Origin: JALZAI01 sp038212215
Lineage (GTDB): Bacteria > Actinomycetota > Actinomycetes > Mycobacteriales > Jatrophihabitantaceae
NCBI GenBank assembly: GCA_038212215.1
Contig: JBBQUT010000020.1
Coordinates: 19,631 to 83,630 of the forward strand
Length of the DNA: 64,000 bases
Direction: 5' to 3'
The position numbers and the translations under genes are program-made. Of the stretch, positions 53,893 through 61,570 are shown one piece after another. The notes below the pieces were generated by a model. It made no database searches and had not been told where the DNA came from. It saw only the letters and a program-made list of their open reading frames with translations. Position 1 is the first letter of the stretch; each line of letters opens with the position of its first letter.

Positions 53893-54468
53893 ATGCGACG
53901 GCTGACCGTGATCTACCTGTCGGGCATCGCGCGGTGTGGCGTCTGCGGGCACGTAGTTCACGCAGCGCGCAACAGGCAGACCGAGGCGTACCGCTGCAAG
54001 GGCCGCGGCTGCGTCGCCCGGAACCGCAATGATTCCGATGCCTACGTAACCGAAGTCGTTCTCCTCTACCTCGAAGGTCAAGATGTCGCCAAGTTGCTTG
54101 CTGTAGGTGGGAAGGCAGCCGAACTCAACGCCTTGCGCGAGACTGTCGAACAACTACGTGTCCGCCTCGACCTCGCCGCCGATGACTACGCGGACGGAAG
54201 GATCGACAGCCGTCAGCTGACCCGGATCTCGGCCAAGCTTCGCCCTCAGATCCACATGGCAGAGAACCGTGCCGCGCAACGCACCAGTGACTCGGCGGTG
54301 GCGGCAATCGTGGCCGGCGGGGAGATTCGCGCCGCCTGGGACGCTGCTCCACTCACCACCCGACGCGCAGTCGTAGCCTCGCTCGTTCGGGTCACCATCA
54401 TGCGCGCGCGCCAGGGGGCGAGAGTGTTCGACCCGAACACGGTCCAGATCGAGTGGATCGACCCATGA
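53893..54468 (+). pseudogene. Large serine recombinase (integrase), C-terminal half only
   Basis: 191 residues corresponding to the zinc-ribbon and coiled-coil region of phage-type large serine integrases: YLSGIARCGVCGHVVHAAR, YRCKGRGCVAR, then a helical stretch (ELNALRETVEQLRVRLDLA) and the C-terminal RRAVVASLVRVTIMRARQG with FDPNTVQIEW. The N-terminal catalytic domain with the nucleophile Ser and the recombinase domain, about 250 residues, are absent. A stop lies five codons upstream, so no longer product exists here. The fragment starts about 25 bases from the cpaF break. Confidence 0.85.
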
Positions 54469-54860
54469 GCGACGGTCTCGCCGTGGTCGAGGCGGTGTGC
54501 GGTCGCTGCCGTGTCTGGTGGGCGCGGTGGTCGGTCAGGCTCGACGCACCGTTCGCCGAGAACGACGTGGAGTTGCGGACGAACGGCACCGTCTTCGGCG
54601 TCCAGGCGCCGGGCGGCTACATGCAGGCCACGGACGGCGCGTGGTTCCCGTGGAGGCCGGGCACCGCGTCCCAGTTCCCGCCGGGCGAGATCCGCGCCCG
54701 CTACGTCTTCACCTGCCCGACCGGGTGCCCGTCCAACGTGGTCGCCCAGACCGACAAGCTCGAAGACGTGGTCTCGCGCGTGCTGCGCGAACTTCACGCG
54801 CGACGCGCCGAGACGACCTTCACCATCACGATCGACAAGCTGCTACGTTCCATCCCGTAG
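54465..54860 (+). CDS. Small Cys-containing phage-type hypothetical protein
   Basis: A 131-residue protein; ATG 54465 overlaps the recombinase stop by four bases. Two Cys pairs (AVCGRCRVWW near residue 12 and FTCPTGCPSN near residue 85) could bind zinc. The middle includes GTVFGVQAPGGYM and WFPWRPGTASQFPPGEIRARY. I recognise no family. Similar genes often follow integrases in actinobacterial prophage-like elements. Confidence 0.65.
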   Translation: MSDGLAVVEAVCGRCRVWWARWSVRLDAPFAENDVELRTNGTVFGVQAPGGYMQATDGAWFPWRPGTASQFPPGEIRARYVFTCPTGCPSNVVAQTDKLEDVVSRVLRELHARRAETTFTITIDKLLRSIP

Positions 54861-54908
54861 GGCGCTCTCAGCGGATGCGTCAAGTTACGCATCCCTACGG
54901 AGGCCCCC

Positions 54909-55097
54909 ATGGCCGCCCGCCCCTTCAACGGTCGCCTGGCCGATCCCGAGTTTCGGCACCGGCGCGCCGTGGCCGCTGCAACGGCACGAACCACGCTCGA
55001 AGCCCACATCCGCGCTGTGGTCGATCGCGCTCCTGAACTGTCACCTGAGCAATGCGACCAGTTGGCGCGACTGCTGCGCGGCGGTGATGCGGCATGA
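54909..55097 (+). CDS. Small phage-type hypothetical protein
   Basis: A 62-residue protein, MAARPFNGRLADPEFRHRRA, with ACGGAGG upstream of its ATG. It is mostly helical with ELSPEQCDQLARLLRGG at the end. Genes of this form (a DPEFR-like start followed by a short helical bundle) recur next to replication genes in actinobacterial mobile elements. Four-base overlap with the next gene indicates an operon. Function unknown. Confidence 0.65.
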   Translation: MAARPFNGRLADPEFRHRRAVAAATARTTLEAHIRAVVDRAPELSPEQCDQLARLLRGGDAA

Positions 55098-55372
55098 CGC
55101 CCGAAAGCCCGACCGTGCCGACCGCTCGCGCCCACTGGGCCAGCTACCGGCAGCGCGGGCACAGCCCGGCCGAGATAGTCCAGCTCGACAGCGACGTCAT
55201 CGCGATGCTGGGGTTCACGACGACGGTCGGGACGTGCATCGACTGCTGCACGGTGCTCGGCACTATCTCCGACGCGCAGGGTCATGCCCGCGACGCCCGG
55301 CACCGCGTCGAGTGCGACCGGCGGACGGCCTTCACGTTCGCCCCGACCGAGCTGTTCGACGGTGTCCGGTGA
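55094..55372 (+). CDS. Small hypothetical protein with possible zinc site
   Basis: A 92-residue protein, ATG 55094 overlapping the preceding stop. The helical start ARAHWASYRQRGHSPAEIVQLD is followed by GTCIDCCTVLG and RHRVECDRRTAF, whose Cys could form a metal site. No family recognised. It overlaps the replication protein start by four bases, so it is coupled with it. Confidence 0.6.
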   Translation: MTPESPTVPTARAHWASYRQRGHSPAEIVQLDSDVIAMLGFTTTVGTCIDCCTVLGTISDAQGHARDARHRVECDRRTAFTFAPTELFDGVR

Positions 55373-58167
55373 GCGGGTACAGCAACGCGTTGCACGCGCA
55401 GCATGCTCAGATGTTGGCTGAGTCGGGTGTTTCGCCGGGTCAGGCGGCGGCGCGCGGCTACGTCACGGTCGATACCAAGAAACGCCTTGCGGATCTCGGT
55501 ATCTCGAAGGCCGGCCAGAACGTGCCCGGCATGCTGGTGCCGATGCTCGGCATCGACGGGACGCCGTGGGGTCATCAGTACCGTCCCGACGCGCCGCGGT
55601 TGCGCGACGGGAAGACGGTGAAGTACGAGACCCCGGTCGGTCAGCGCAACGCGATCGACGTGCCGCCTGGCGTTGCTGACCAGTTGGACGACCCCGGCGT
55701 GCCGCTGTGGATCACCGAAGGTGTCAAGAAAGCCGACGCCGCCGCTGAGCGCGGGTTGTGCTGCATTGCCCTGGCCGGTGTTTGGGGATGGCGGGCCACC
55801 AACGAGAAGGCCGGCAAGACCGCCCTGGCCGACTGGCACGACATCGCCCTCAACGGCCGTCTGGTGGTGCTGGCCTTCGATTCCGACGTGGTAGTCAAGA
55901 CCCAGGTCCGGGCTGCGTTGAAGGCGCTGGCCGCCTACCTCGCATCCAAGGGCGCCAAGGTGCGATACCTGCACATGCCCCACGACGGCGGTGGGAAGAC
56001 CGGCCTGGACGACTACCTGGCCGAGAACACCGTGGCCTCCCTGGAGGGCCTCGTGCGGGCCGACGAGCCCGCTGGACGCAGCGTGAAGGACGATAAGTCT
56101 GGGCTGACCGCGCTTTCCGCGCTTAGTGCGCAGCCGCTCGTTCCCATGCTGGCCGAAGAGGCGTTGCAGGGGCTACCCGGACGGGTGGTCCGCGCCGTTG
56201 AGCCGTACACCGAGGCGGACCCGGCTGCGGTGCTCTTGACCTTCCTGGCCACCGCTGGCGCGATGCTCGGCAAGGACTCCTACGTGCTCGCGGGCGACGC
56301 CGAGCACGGGCCACGGATCTGGCCCATGATCGTCGGCAAGACGGCTGGCGGGATGAAGGGCACCTCGTTGGGGCCGGTCAAGCGCATCGCGTTGGCCGCG
56401 GACGAGGCGTTCAGCGCCAACATCGTCGGCGGCCTGACCTCGGGCGAGGGGCTGATCGAACGAGTCCGGGACAGCGACGGTGACCCCGAGGATAAAAACT
56501 TCGTCGAGGGCGTCGAGGACAAGCGGCTGCTGGTGATCGAGACCGAGTTCGCTGGCGTCATCGGCCGAGCCAAGCGCGAGGGCAACACCCTGAGCCAGAT
56601 CCAGCGCCAGGCGTGGGACGGCGACCGGCTGGCGACCATGGCCCGCAAGACCAACCGGCTCTGCGCCACCAACCCGCACATCGTCGTGATCGCTCACATC
56701 ACGCCGACCGAACTGCTGGCCAAGCTCTCCGACTCCGACGTCGGGGGCGGCCTAATGAACCGGTACCTGCCGGTCTACTCCCACCGCTCGAAGAAGATGC
56801 CTGGAGGCGGTAGCACACCAGACACGATCATCAAGGAGTTCGGCGCCGAGCTGAGGGAGTCGCTCGACCGGGCGAATAAGACCGCCGGACAAATCGACCG
56901 GGACACCGAGGCGGAGGTCTTGTGGTTCTCGGCGTACGACGGGCTGACGGCCGAAGTCCCCGACGGGCTGGTCGCGGCCGTGATCGCGCGCGCCGTGCCT
57001 CAGGTGTTGCGCCTGTCGCTCATCTACGCCCTGCTCGACGAGCAGGGCGACCGGGCATGCATTCGGGTCGAGCACGTAGCCGCCGCACTGGCCGTCTGGA
57101 ACTACGTCGAGGCATCGGCCAGGCTCGTGTTCGGCGACGCCGCCGCGAACGGCGATCTGAACCTGATCGCGGCCGCGATCAGGGACGCCGGCACCGCCGG
57201 CCTGACCCGCACCAAGGTCTACGAGCTGTTCTCTCACCACAAGGGCCACGACGCACTGGACGAACTCCTGCGCCAGCTTCTCGTCACCGGCGGCTTCCGC
57301 GCCATCACCGAGCCGACGAAGGGGCGGCCGACCACCCGCTACTTCGTCGTCGAGCGTGATAAGCGTTCTAAGCGTCAAAGCTCCGCCGACCGGTCGGGAC
57401 AGCCGACCGTCGAAACGCTTTCCACGCTTTCCACGCTTATCACGCACTCCCCGATCAGCGCCGAGCCGACCGATGCCCGCCTGACTGAGATCCCGGTCGG
57501 TCCCATTTCAGTGGGCAGGCAGGAGATGGGCTTCTGCGCGAAGTGTGGCAAGCCGATCCACCGGTACGGCGCCGACGCCAAGTCGACCCTGTGCGAGGAA
57601 TGCGCCGCCCATGCCAACGCCCCTGGTCTCGCTGAGATCGCCACGACGACGGTCAGCAGCGAGCAGCAGCTCGAAGCCGTCGTGCTCCGCCCAGTCGTGT
57701 CGCCTCAGCGCGTCGACGTCATCGGCGCCACCCGTGTGGGGGCGAGCGCCGAGGTCGTCTGGCTTGTGCCCGCCGCCACAGACCAGAAGGCGACGCGGAG
57801 GAACGTCACGGCAAGCCCGGAGCACGCCACCGTCACGCAGCTCCACTCGCCGACCGCTGCCCAGGTCGTTGAGCCCCAGGACGTCGAGATCGAGGACGAG
57901 GTGATCGAGGACGAGCGCACCGTGCCGCCGAAGACGAACGACACCGACGCGGCCGTGAAGTTCCAGAACGACGTGGCCGGCGACACCACCGTCGAAGGCG
58001 CAGGTGGACCACCACCCGAAAGCGCACAGCCGCAGCTGCCGGTGATCGTGGCCGAGGAGTGTGTATGCACCGTGTGCGGCACTGATCGTCTGTACAACAA
58101 GGAATCTCGGGCACGACGAATCTGCGCTACCTGCTTCATCAAGATGTCCACCTTGGAGACGGCATGA
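55369..58167 (+). CDS. TOPRIM/DUF3854 plus DUF3987-like primase-helicase replication protein
   Basis: A 932-residue protein from GTG 55369, overlapping the previous stop by four bases. Residues about 60-220 form a DUF3854/TOPRIM-like primase domain with LWITEGVKKADAA (catalytic Glu about 117) and LVVLAFDSDV (Asp pair about 167-170). Residues about 255-660 form a DUF3987-like ATPase with a P-loop variant IVGKTAGGMKGTS (about 320-332) and a Walker B-like RLLVIETEF (about 385). A winged-helix-like stretch follows (TRTKVYELFSHHKGHDALDELLRQLL). Two zinc knuckles close the protein: FCAKCGK with CEEC (about 722-745), and CTVCG with CATC (about 899-925). Such proteins drive replication of phages and integrative elements. 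Confidence 0.8.
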   Translation: MSGYSNALHAQHAQMLAESGVSPGQAAARGYVTVDTKKRLADLGISKAGQNVPGMLVPMLGIDGTPWGHQYRPDAPRLRDGKTVKYETPVGQRNAIDVPPGVADQLDDPGVPLWITEGVKKADAAAERGLCCIALAGVWGWRATNEKAGKTALADWHDIALNGRLVVLAFDSDVVVKTQVRAALKALAAYLASKGAKVRYLHMPHDGGGKTGLDDYLAENTVASLEGLVRADEPAGRSVKDDKSGLTALSALSAQPLVPMLAEEALQGLPGRVVRAVEPYTEADPAAVLLTFLATAGAMLGKDSYVLAGDAEHGPRIWPMIVGKTAGGMKGTSLGPVKRIALAADEAFSANIVGGLTSGEGLIERVRDSDGDPEDKNFVEGVEDKRLLVIETEFAGVIGRAKREGNTLSQIQRQAWDGDRLATMARKTNRLCATNPHIVVIAHITPTELLAKLSDSDVGGGLMNRYLPVYSHRSKKMPGGGSTPDTIIKEFGAELRESLDRANKTAGQIDRDTEAEVLWFSAYDGLTAEVPDGLVAAVIARAVPQVLRLSLIYALLDEQGDRACIRVEHVAAALAVWNYVEASARLVFGDAAANGDLNLIAAAIRDAGTAGLTRTKVYELFSHHKGHDALDELLRQLLVTGGFRAITEPTKGRPTTRYFVVERDKRSKRQSSADRSGQPTVETLSTLSTLITHSPISAEPTDARLTEIPVGPISVGRQEMGFCAKCGKPIHRYGADAKSTLCEECAAHANAPGLAEIATTTVSSEQQLEAVVLRPVVSPQRVDVIGATRVGASAEVVWLVPAATDQKATRRNVTASPEHATVTQLHSPTAAQVVEPQDVEIEDEVIEDERTVPPKTNDTDAAVKFQNDVAGDTTVEGAGGPPPESAQPQLPVIVAEECVCTVCGTDRLYNKESRARRICATCFIKMSTLETA
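57354..57445. repeat. Inverted and direct repeats inside the replication gene, possible origin
   Basis: A perfect 12-base inverted repeat GCGTGATAAGCG (57354-57365) and CGCTTATCACGC (57434-57445) encloses three direct 9-base units: ACGCTTTCC at 57415 and 57424, and ACGCTTATC at 57433. Initiator-bound iterons often sit inside or beside rep genes. The direct repeats also encode a repeated TLS linker, so protein-level repetition is an alternative cause. Confidence 0.35.
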
Positions 58168-58350
58168 CCAGGGGCACGGGCCGCTACCCGACCACTATCG
58201 GCACCGCCTGCTGCAGGTACCGCTGCGCTGCGGAGTCCCCGCTGGGATGGCCAACCCTGCCGCGTCGAGGTGCACGCCACCGGAATCCACTGCCACCTCC
58301 ACCGGGATCACCACGCCGACCGGGCCGATGGCCGCTCATTTGGAGCGTGA
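58164..58350 (+). pseudogene. Small Cys/His-rich protein gene with an apparent frameshift
   Basis: ATG 58164 overlaps the replication gene stop. The first frame (MTRGTGRYPTTIGTACCRYRC) has GC-rich third positions up to about 58235. From there a second frame carries the coding signal: WDGQPCRVEVHATGIHCHLH, RDHHADRADGRSFGA, ending with TGA at 58348-58350. Joined by a one-base shift near 58237 (run of C) this gives about 61 residues with a Cys/His cluster suited to zinc binding. It could be a sequencing error, real decay or a slippery programmed shift. Confidence 0.45.
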
Positions 58351-58353
58351 CGA

Positions 58354-58818
58354 TTGACAATCGAGATCGGTTCCGTGCCCAAGATCGTCGCTCAAGTCCG
58401 CAGTATGCCCGGCGAGTTCTTCCTCCGGGCGGAGGTCGCCGACGCGCTCGACGTCTCGTCCGCCACGCTGCGCCGGCTTGCCACCCGGAGCACGCTGCTG
58501 GTGCCGACGACCTCGGTGATGACCGGGATGCTCGCGGTTCCGGTGTACGACGCGGAAACCGTCGCCCGGCTGCACGCGCACCTCGCGGAGCATCGGTCTC
58601 CGCGGGGCCGGCCCCGGTTGTGGTCCGACGCCGAACGCAGCGCCCGCCGCGCTGCGCATAGTACTGCGGGGTACCGGCGTCGGCGTGCCGTCGCTTTGCG
58701 TGAGCGGGGTGATCACGCCGGCGCCAAACGGATGCTGGTCGACGCCGAGCAGATCTCCACCGCGCTGCAGTGCGGGTACCGGGATCGGCAGCAACAATCT
58801 CGCACCTGCCGGGCCTGA
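58354..58818 (+). CDS. Winged helix-turn-helix DNA-binding protein of the element
   Basis: A 154-residue protein, TTG 58354. Residues about 18-75 fit a MerR/excisionase-like winged HTH: GEFFLRAEVADALDVSSATL, RRLATRS, VPVYDAETVARLHAHL. The C-terminal half is Arg-rich (RSARRAAHSTAGYRRRRAVAL) and could bind DNA non-specifically. It may act as a regulator or recombination directionality factor of the element. The position between the primase and the terminase-like gene is typical of small phage-like islands. Confidence 0.6.
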   Translation: MTIEIGSVPKIVAQVRSMPGEFFLRAEVADALDVSSATLRRLATRSTLLVPTTSVMTGMLAVPVYDAETVARLHAHLAEHRSPRGRPRLWSDAERSARRAAHSTAGYRRRRAVALRERGDHAGAKRMLVDAEQISTALQCGYRDRQQQSRTCRA

Positions 58819-58862
58819 TGATATTGAGGGGAGTGACGTGACGCGCGCGCGAAACTAGATGC

Positions 58863-59351
58863 ATGGGTGACGCGGCAGTCCGCACGGCTGAGCCGGTGCG
58901 CCTACGGCCGGCACAGCGCCGCACCGAGGACATCGAGGTGCACGCTCAGGACCGCGCCTACACCGCCCACCAGCTCCAGCTCGGCGGTGTCGACTGGACG
59001 GAGATCGCCGAGCGCACCGGTTACCTTGACGGCCGGATCGCGGCCATGGCGGTGACCGCCTGGCTGCAGAAGATCGCCGTCGAGCAGGCGCCAGGCCAGC
59101 GACGTGCCGCGCTTCAGCTCGAACTGGACCGGCTCGACCGGATGCAGGCCGCCTTCTGGGACCTGACGTTGGCCGGCGATTACCACGCCGCCGAGGTGGT
59201 GCTGAAAATCGTGGGCCGCCGCTGCAAGATCATGGGTTTCGACAAGCCCGGCGACACCGACCTCGCGCCGCTGCGCACCGTCCTGGTCACCGGGTCGAGC
59301 GAGCAGTACATCGCCACGCTGCAGTCGCTCATCGCCGAAACCGACGACTAG
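58863..59351 (+). CDS. Terminase small subunit-like HTH protein
   Basis: A 162-residue helical protein. The N-terminal part DIEVHAQDRAYTAHQLQLGG, VDWTEIAERTGYLDGRIAAM resembles an HTH. The central helix pair LDRLDRMQAAFWDLTLAGDY and AAEVVLKIVGRRCKIMGFDKP is the pattern seen in small-terminase-like proteins of actinobacterial phages and elements. No large terminase or structural gene follows. A diverged copy of its last 168 coding bases lies at 62779-62946. Function as a DNA-packaging specificity factor is an inference. Confidence 0.55.
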   Translation: MGDAAVRTAEPVRLRPAQRRTEDIEVHAQDRAYTAHQLQLGGVDWTEIAERTGYLDGRIAAMAVTAWLQKIAVEQAPGQRRAALQLELDRLDRMQAAFWDLTLAGDYHAAEVVLKIVGRRCKIMGFDKPGDTDLAPLRTVLVTGSSEQYIATLQSLIAETDD

Positions 59352-59949
59352 GACGCTGGCCGATCGGACTCGATCGAGCGACGCAATAAGTATGTCGATG
59401 TCGTCCGATGTGAACAACGACTCAGGACCGGACGATGTGCCGGTGCGCGATGAGCTGGTGGCCGGACACCCGGCGACCGTGTTGCGTGCGAGGGTTCGCG
59501 GCGCTCGCGCAGTCGTGCTCGGCAACCCCCGGCGTAGCAACCTGCCCCGCCTGCTGCATAAGACGGTGACGCGCGCGGTCACGAGGGCGCGTTGTGTCGC
59601 GTGGTCATCGTGGCGGCCGACGGGTCACTCGTAAAGTGACAGCGCACTGCCCTCGGCGCGGACGTGACGTCGGGGCCCCCCTGGCTATTCGAGATGGCCT
59701 TCGAGGCACCTCGGACCCGTATTCGGCGCTAGCGACGCGGGATGATTTCGCCGCGACGCTTACTTATCGGCATCGCCTACACGAAAAGTGAGAATCGTGC
59801 CGCAGGTAACCGCCTTGTAATCCGATTAGGGACACGACGCAACCGGCAAAGATTATCCCGGGGTTAACCGCTGGTCGACGGTATTCACGACGCGTGGGAC
59901 GGATTTCGGCGCGACCTTTTTTCGACCGAAGTGATCGTTGCAACTGTGC
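59352..59949. other. Non-coding or decayed stretch after the terminase-like gene
   Basis: About 600 bases with no convincing gene. A plus-strand frame from 59392 (MSMSSDVNNDSGPDDVPV, 80 codons) has mixed codon quality and no ribosome site, so I do not call it. GC content falls toward the right end, leading into the repeat and promoter region. Confidence 0.35.
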
Positions 59950-60000
59950 TTGCGTTGAGTAATTGCGTGCGCGCAACCGATTGCGTCGAGTAGTTGCATC
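59950..60000. repeat. Tandem 20-base operator-like direct repeats
   Basis: TTGCGTTGAGTAATTGCGTG at 59950-59969 and TTGCGTCGAGTAGTTGCATC at 59981-60000 match at 16 of 20 positions. Their start-to-start spacing is 31 bases, about three helical turns. They lie just upstream of an AT-rich promoter-like element in an otherwise GC-rich element, as expected of a repressor or activator binding region. Confidence 0.5.
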
Positions 60001-60002
60001 CC

Positions 60003-60011
60003 TGCTATATA
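60003..60011 (+). promoter_or_regulatory. Extended -10 promoter candidate
   Basis: TGC followed by TATATA forms an extended -10 element. TTGCGT at 59981 could act as a -35 with a long 19-base spacer. It would transcribe toward the small ORFs beginning at 60223, leaving a 5' leader of about 200 bases. Confidence 0.4.
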
Positions 60012-60222
60012 TGGGAATTCTCTCCAGCGTGGGTTGCGCGCTGCTCGCAGGGGGGCTACGTTGGAGCATGCGCGCCGGGCTGGGAAGGTCTCAGCCGAAG
60101 GGAACCGGTAAACACCGACCGCACCCACGGATCGGTTGCATCGGGTCTGCTCAGCAATGACACGAGATCGCGTCGCGGGCCAGCAACCTACGCGCACAAT
60201 TACACCTTGATTAGGAGTCGCG

Positions 60223-60540
60223 ATGTCCAAATGTCGCCAACCATCGCCCGCGGCGAACCTGCTGGCGAACAGAGCCGGCCAGTCCGTCTTCGAGTTCTAC
60301 ATCCGCGAGTGCGGCATTGAGAGCCACCGACGAAACGGCCGTGCATTCCCGTGCCTGTCTTGCGAGTCGCACGCCGCACCCGGGCGAAACGCTCCCCGCC
60401 GAAGGACAAGCACCCGAGCCCCTTATGAAACGTCGGGAGGGTCACGGTGGCCGGTCCGCGCGGTGCGCCGCGGGCCCCGCAGACAAGAACACGCGGCCGG
60501 GGGGCTCCGGCCAGGCTGCGTTGTCGGCTGTGATGAATGA
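60223..60540 (+). CDS. Hypothetical protein of the right island
   Basis: A 105-codon frame whose ATG has AGGAG five bases upstream. The first 30 codons (MSKCRQPSPAANLLANRAGQ, SVFEFYIRECGIE) have coding-like third positions, and a CLSC pair follows. The second half is Arg-rich and overlaps a better frame starting at 60425, so the real gene may be shorter or frameshifted. No family recognised. Confidence 0.4.
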   Translation: MSKCRQPSPAANLLANRAGQSVFEFYIRECGIESHRRNGRAFPCLSCESHAAPGRNAPRRRTSTRAPYETSGGSRWPVRAVRRGPRRQEHAAGGLRPGCVVGCDE

Positions 60541-60730
60541 CGAGCCCTGGGTCCCACCCAACTTCATGTACCACTGCGAGTGCGGCACCTACCGCCACCA
60601 GAGTCAACCCGGGGTTTACCGCCTGGCCCGCGAGGCCTACGCCGCCGTCGGGCCGTTCGAGACGCCGCTAGGGGGTCTACGTTGCAACGTTCATCCAGGA
60701 GACAAACTCTGTACCACTTCACGGCGCTGA
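60425..60730 (+). CDS. Hypothetical Cys-containing protein
   Basis: A 101-codon frame with GC-rich third positions throughout. The C-terminal half (EPWVPPNFMYHCECGTYRHQ, GVYRLAREAYAAVGPFETP, RCNVHPGD) looks like a small metal-binding protein. The start could instead be ATG 60533. It overlaps the preceding frame and the ribosome site of the next gene. No family recognised. Confidence 0.4.
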   Translation: MKRREGHGGRSARCAAGPADKNTRPGGSGQAALSAVMNDEPWVPPNFMYHCECGTYRHQSQPGVYRLAREAYAAVGPFETPLGGLRCNVHPGDKLCTTSRR

Positions 60731-61137
60731 GCTGGACGCCGTCCATTTTCGAGCAGGGTTTCATCGACGTCACGGAGAGCAACATTTCCCGATCTCGGGC
60801 TCACGCCGGTCCTGACGTCGTCTGGCTGACGGCCGACGACGTTGCGCCGGATGCCTTTGCTCTCGGGCTAGATGGCAGCGCGTTCGACAAGACCCAGATC
60901 CGGTTCACGGTATTCGTGCCCGCATACCCCTGGGCGGAGTGGGCAAGCTCGAAGGGTGTGGGCCCGTCGAATCAGTTTCGACGGTCACTGAGCGAGGGTC
61001 GGCGGTGGCGAAAGTGGTATGTCCTCGAGCGGCCGATTCTGAGAGACGAGTGGATCGAGGTTCTCGATACACGCACGGGTCGACTGCTCGATGGTCACCA
61101 CGGCGGCCCTGCTGGCGGTCAGCCACGCCGGAGGTGA
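60709..61137 (+). CDS. YHFT-start protein, possibly ADP-ribosyltransferase-like fold, rare CTG start
   Basis: A 142-residue protein beginning YHFTALSWTPSIFEQGFIDV, then TESNISRSRAHAGPDVVWLT, FDKTQIRFTVFVP, and WYVLERPILRDEWIEVLD. The YHFT start, G-F strand and late W-x-x-E block recur in an actinobacterial and phage family of unknown function and recall small ART-type or RNA phosphotransferase folds; this is only a pattern resemblance. AGGAG at 60697-60701 lies seven bases before a CTG codon at 60709 where ATG or GTG would be expected, so either CTG is used, TTG 60682 is the start, or the start has mutated. Confidence 0.5.
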   Translation: MYHFTALSWTPSIFEQGFIDVTESNISRSRAHAGPDVVWLTADDVAPDAFALGLDGSAFDKTQIRFTVFVPAYPWAEWASSKGVGPSNQFRRSLSEGRRWRKWYVLERPILRDEWIEVLDTRTGRLLDGHHGGPAGGQPRRR

Positions 61138-61424
61138 GCACAGTTACGTAACGTGGCGAAAAGCCCGAAGCCCCACGGGTATCGGGCGACGCCGAGCGAA
61201 TCACCGCAGCCTACGGTCGGCGCAATCGCAGCGGCGAGCACCGTGGGTACGCGCAGGCCAACTCGGAGGAGCTGATCGGAGCATCCGCCGGCCGACCCCA
61301 CTCGGGGCCCAGCACGAACGACGTGGTCGCATCGATCCCTCCCCCACGGCTCACTCGATGGAAGTACCCCGGGACAATCGCATCGGAGTCGTGGTGCTGG
61401 CGTTAATCGCTGTTATCCGCAATC

Positions 61425-61563
61425 GACGAGGACCGGCAAAACACGCTCACCGCCGCCTACCACGCCCACCCCGAACGGTTCGGCCACCGACCGCACCCAC
61501 CGCTCATGCCGACCCAGTTCTGGATCAACCAGCCAGCGTTTCCAATCTCGTCAATCAGGTGAG
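61425..61563 (+). pseudogene. IS3-family transposase C-terminal remnant
   Basis: The frame NTLTAAYHAHPERFGHRPHP, PPLMPTQFWINQPA matches the extreme C-terminus of IS3-family OrfB transposases (AAY-HPERF, P-LP---WINP). Only about 45 residues are left and no catalytic core is present. Just upstream (about 61180-61410) another short coding-like fragment, DAERITAAYGRRN, ends at a stop and is unassignable. The region 61138-61570 is therefore debris. Confidence 0.6.
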
Positions 61564-61570
61564 GTGGCAT

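Noticed and set aside
59392..59634. 80-codon plus-strand frame
   Set aside because: No ribosome site, mixed codon quality and no recognisable sequence pattern. It looks like random open frame in high-GC DNA.
60010..60180. Possible riboswitch (c-di-AMP-like) in the leader before 60223
   Set aside because: Some purine-rich GGGAA-type stretches are suggestive, but the conserved core of known c-di-AMP or cobalamin riboswitches could not be traced.
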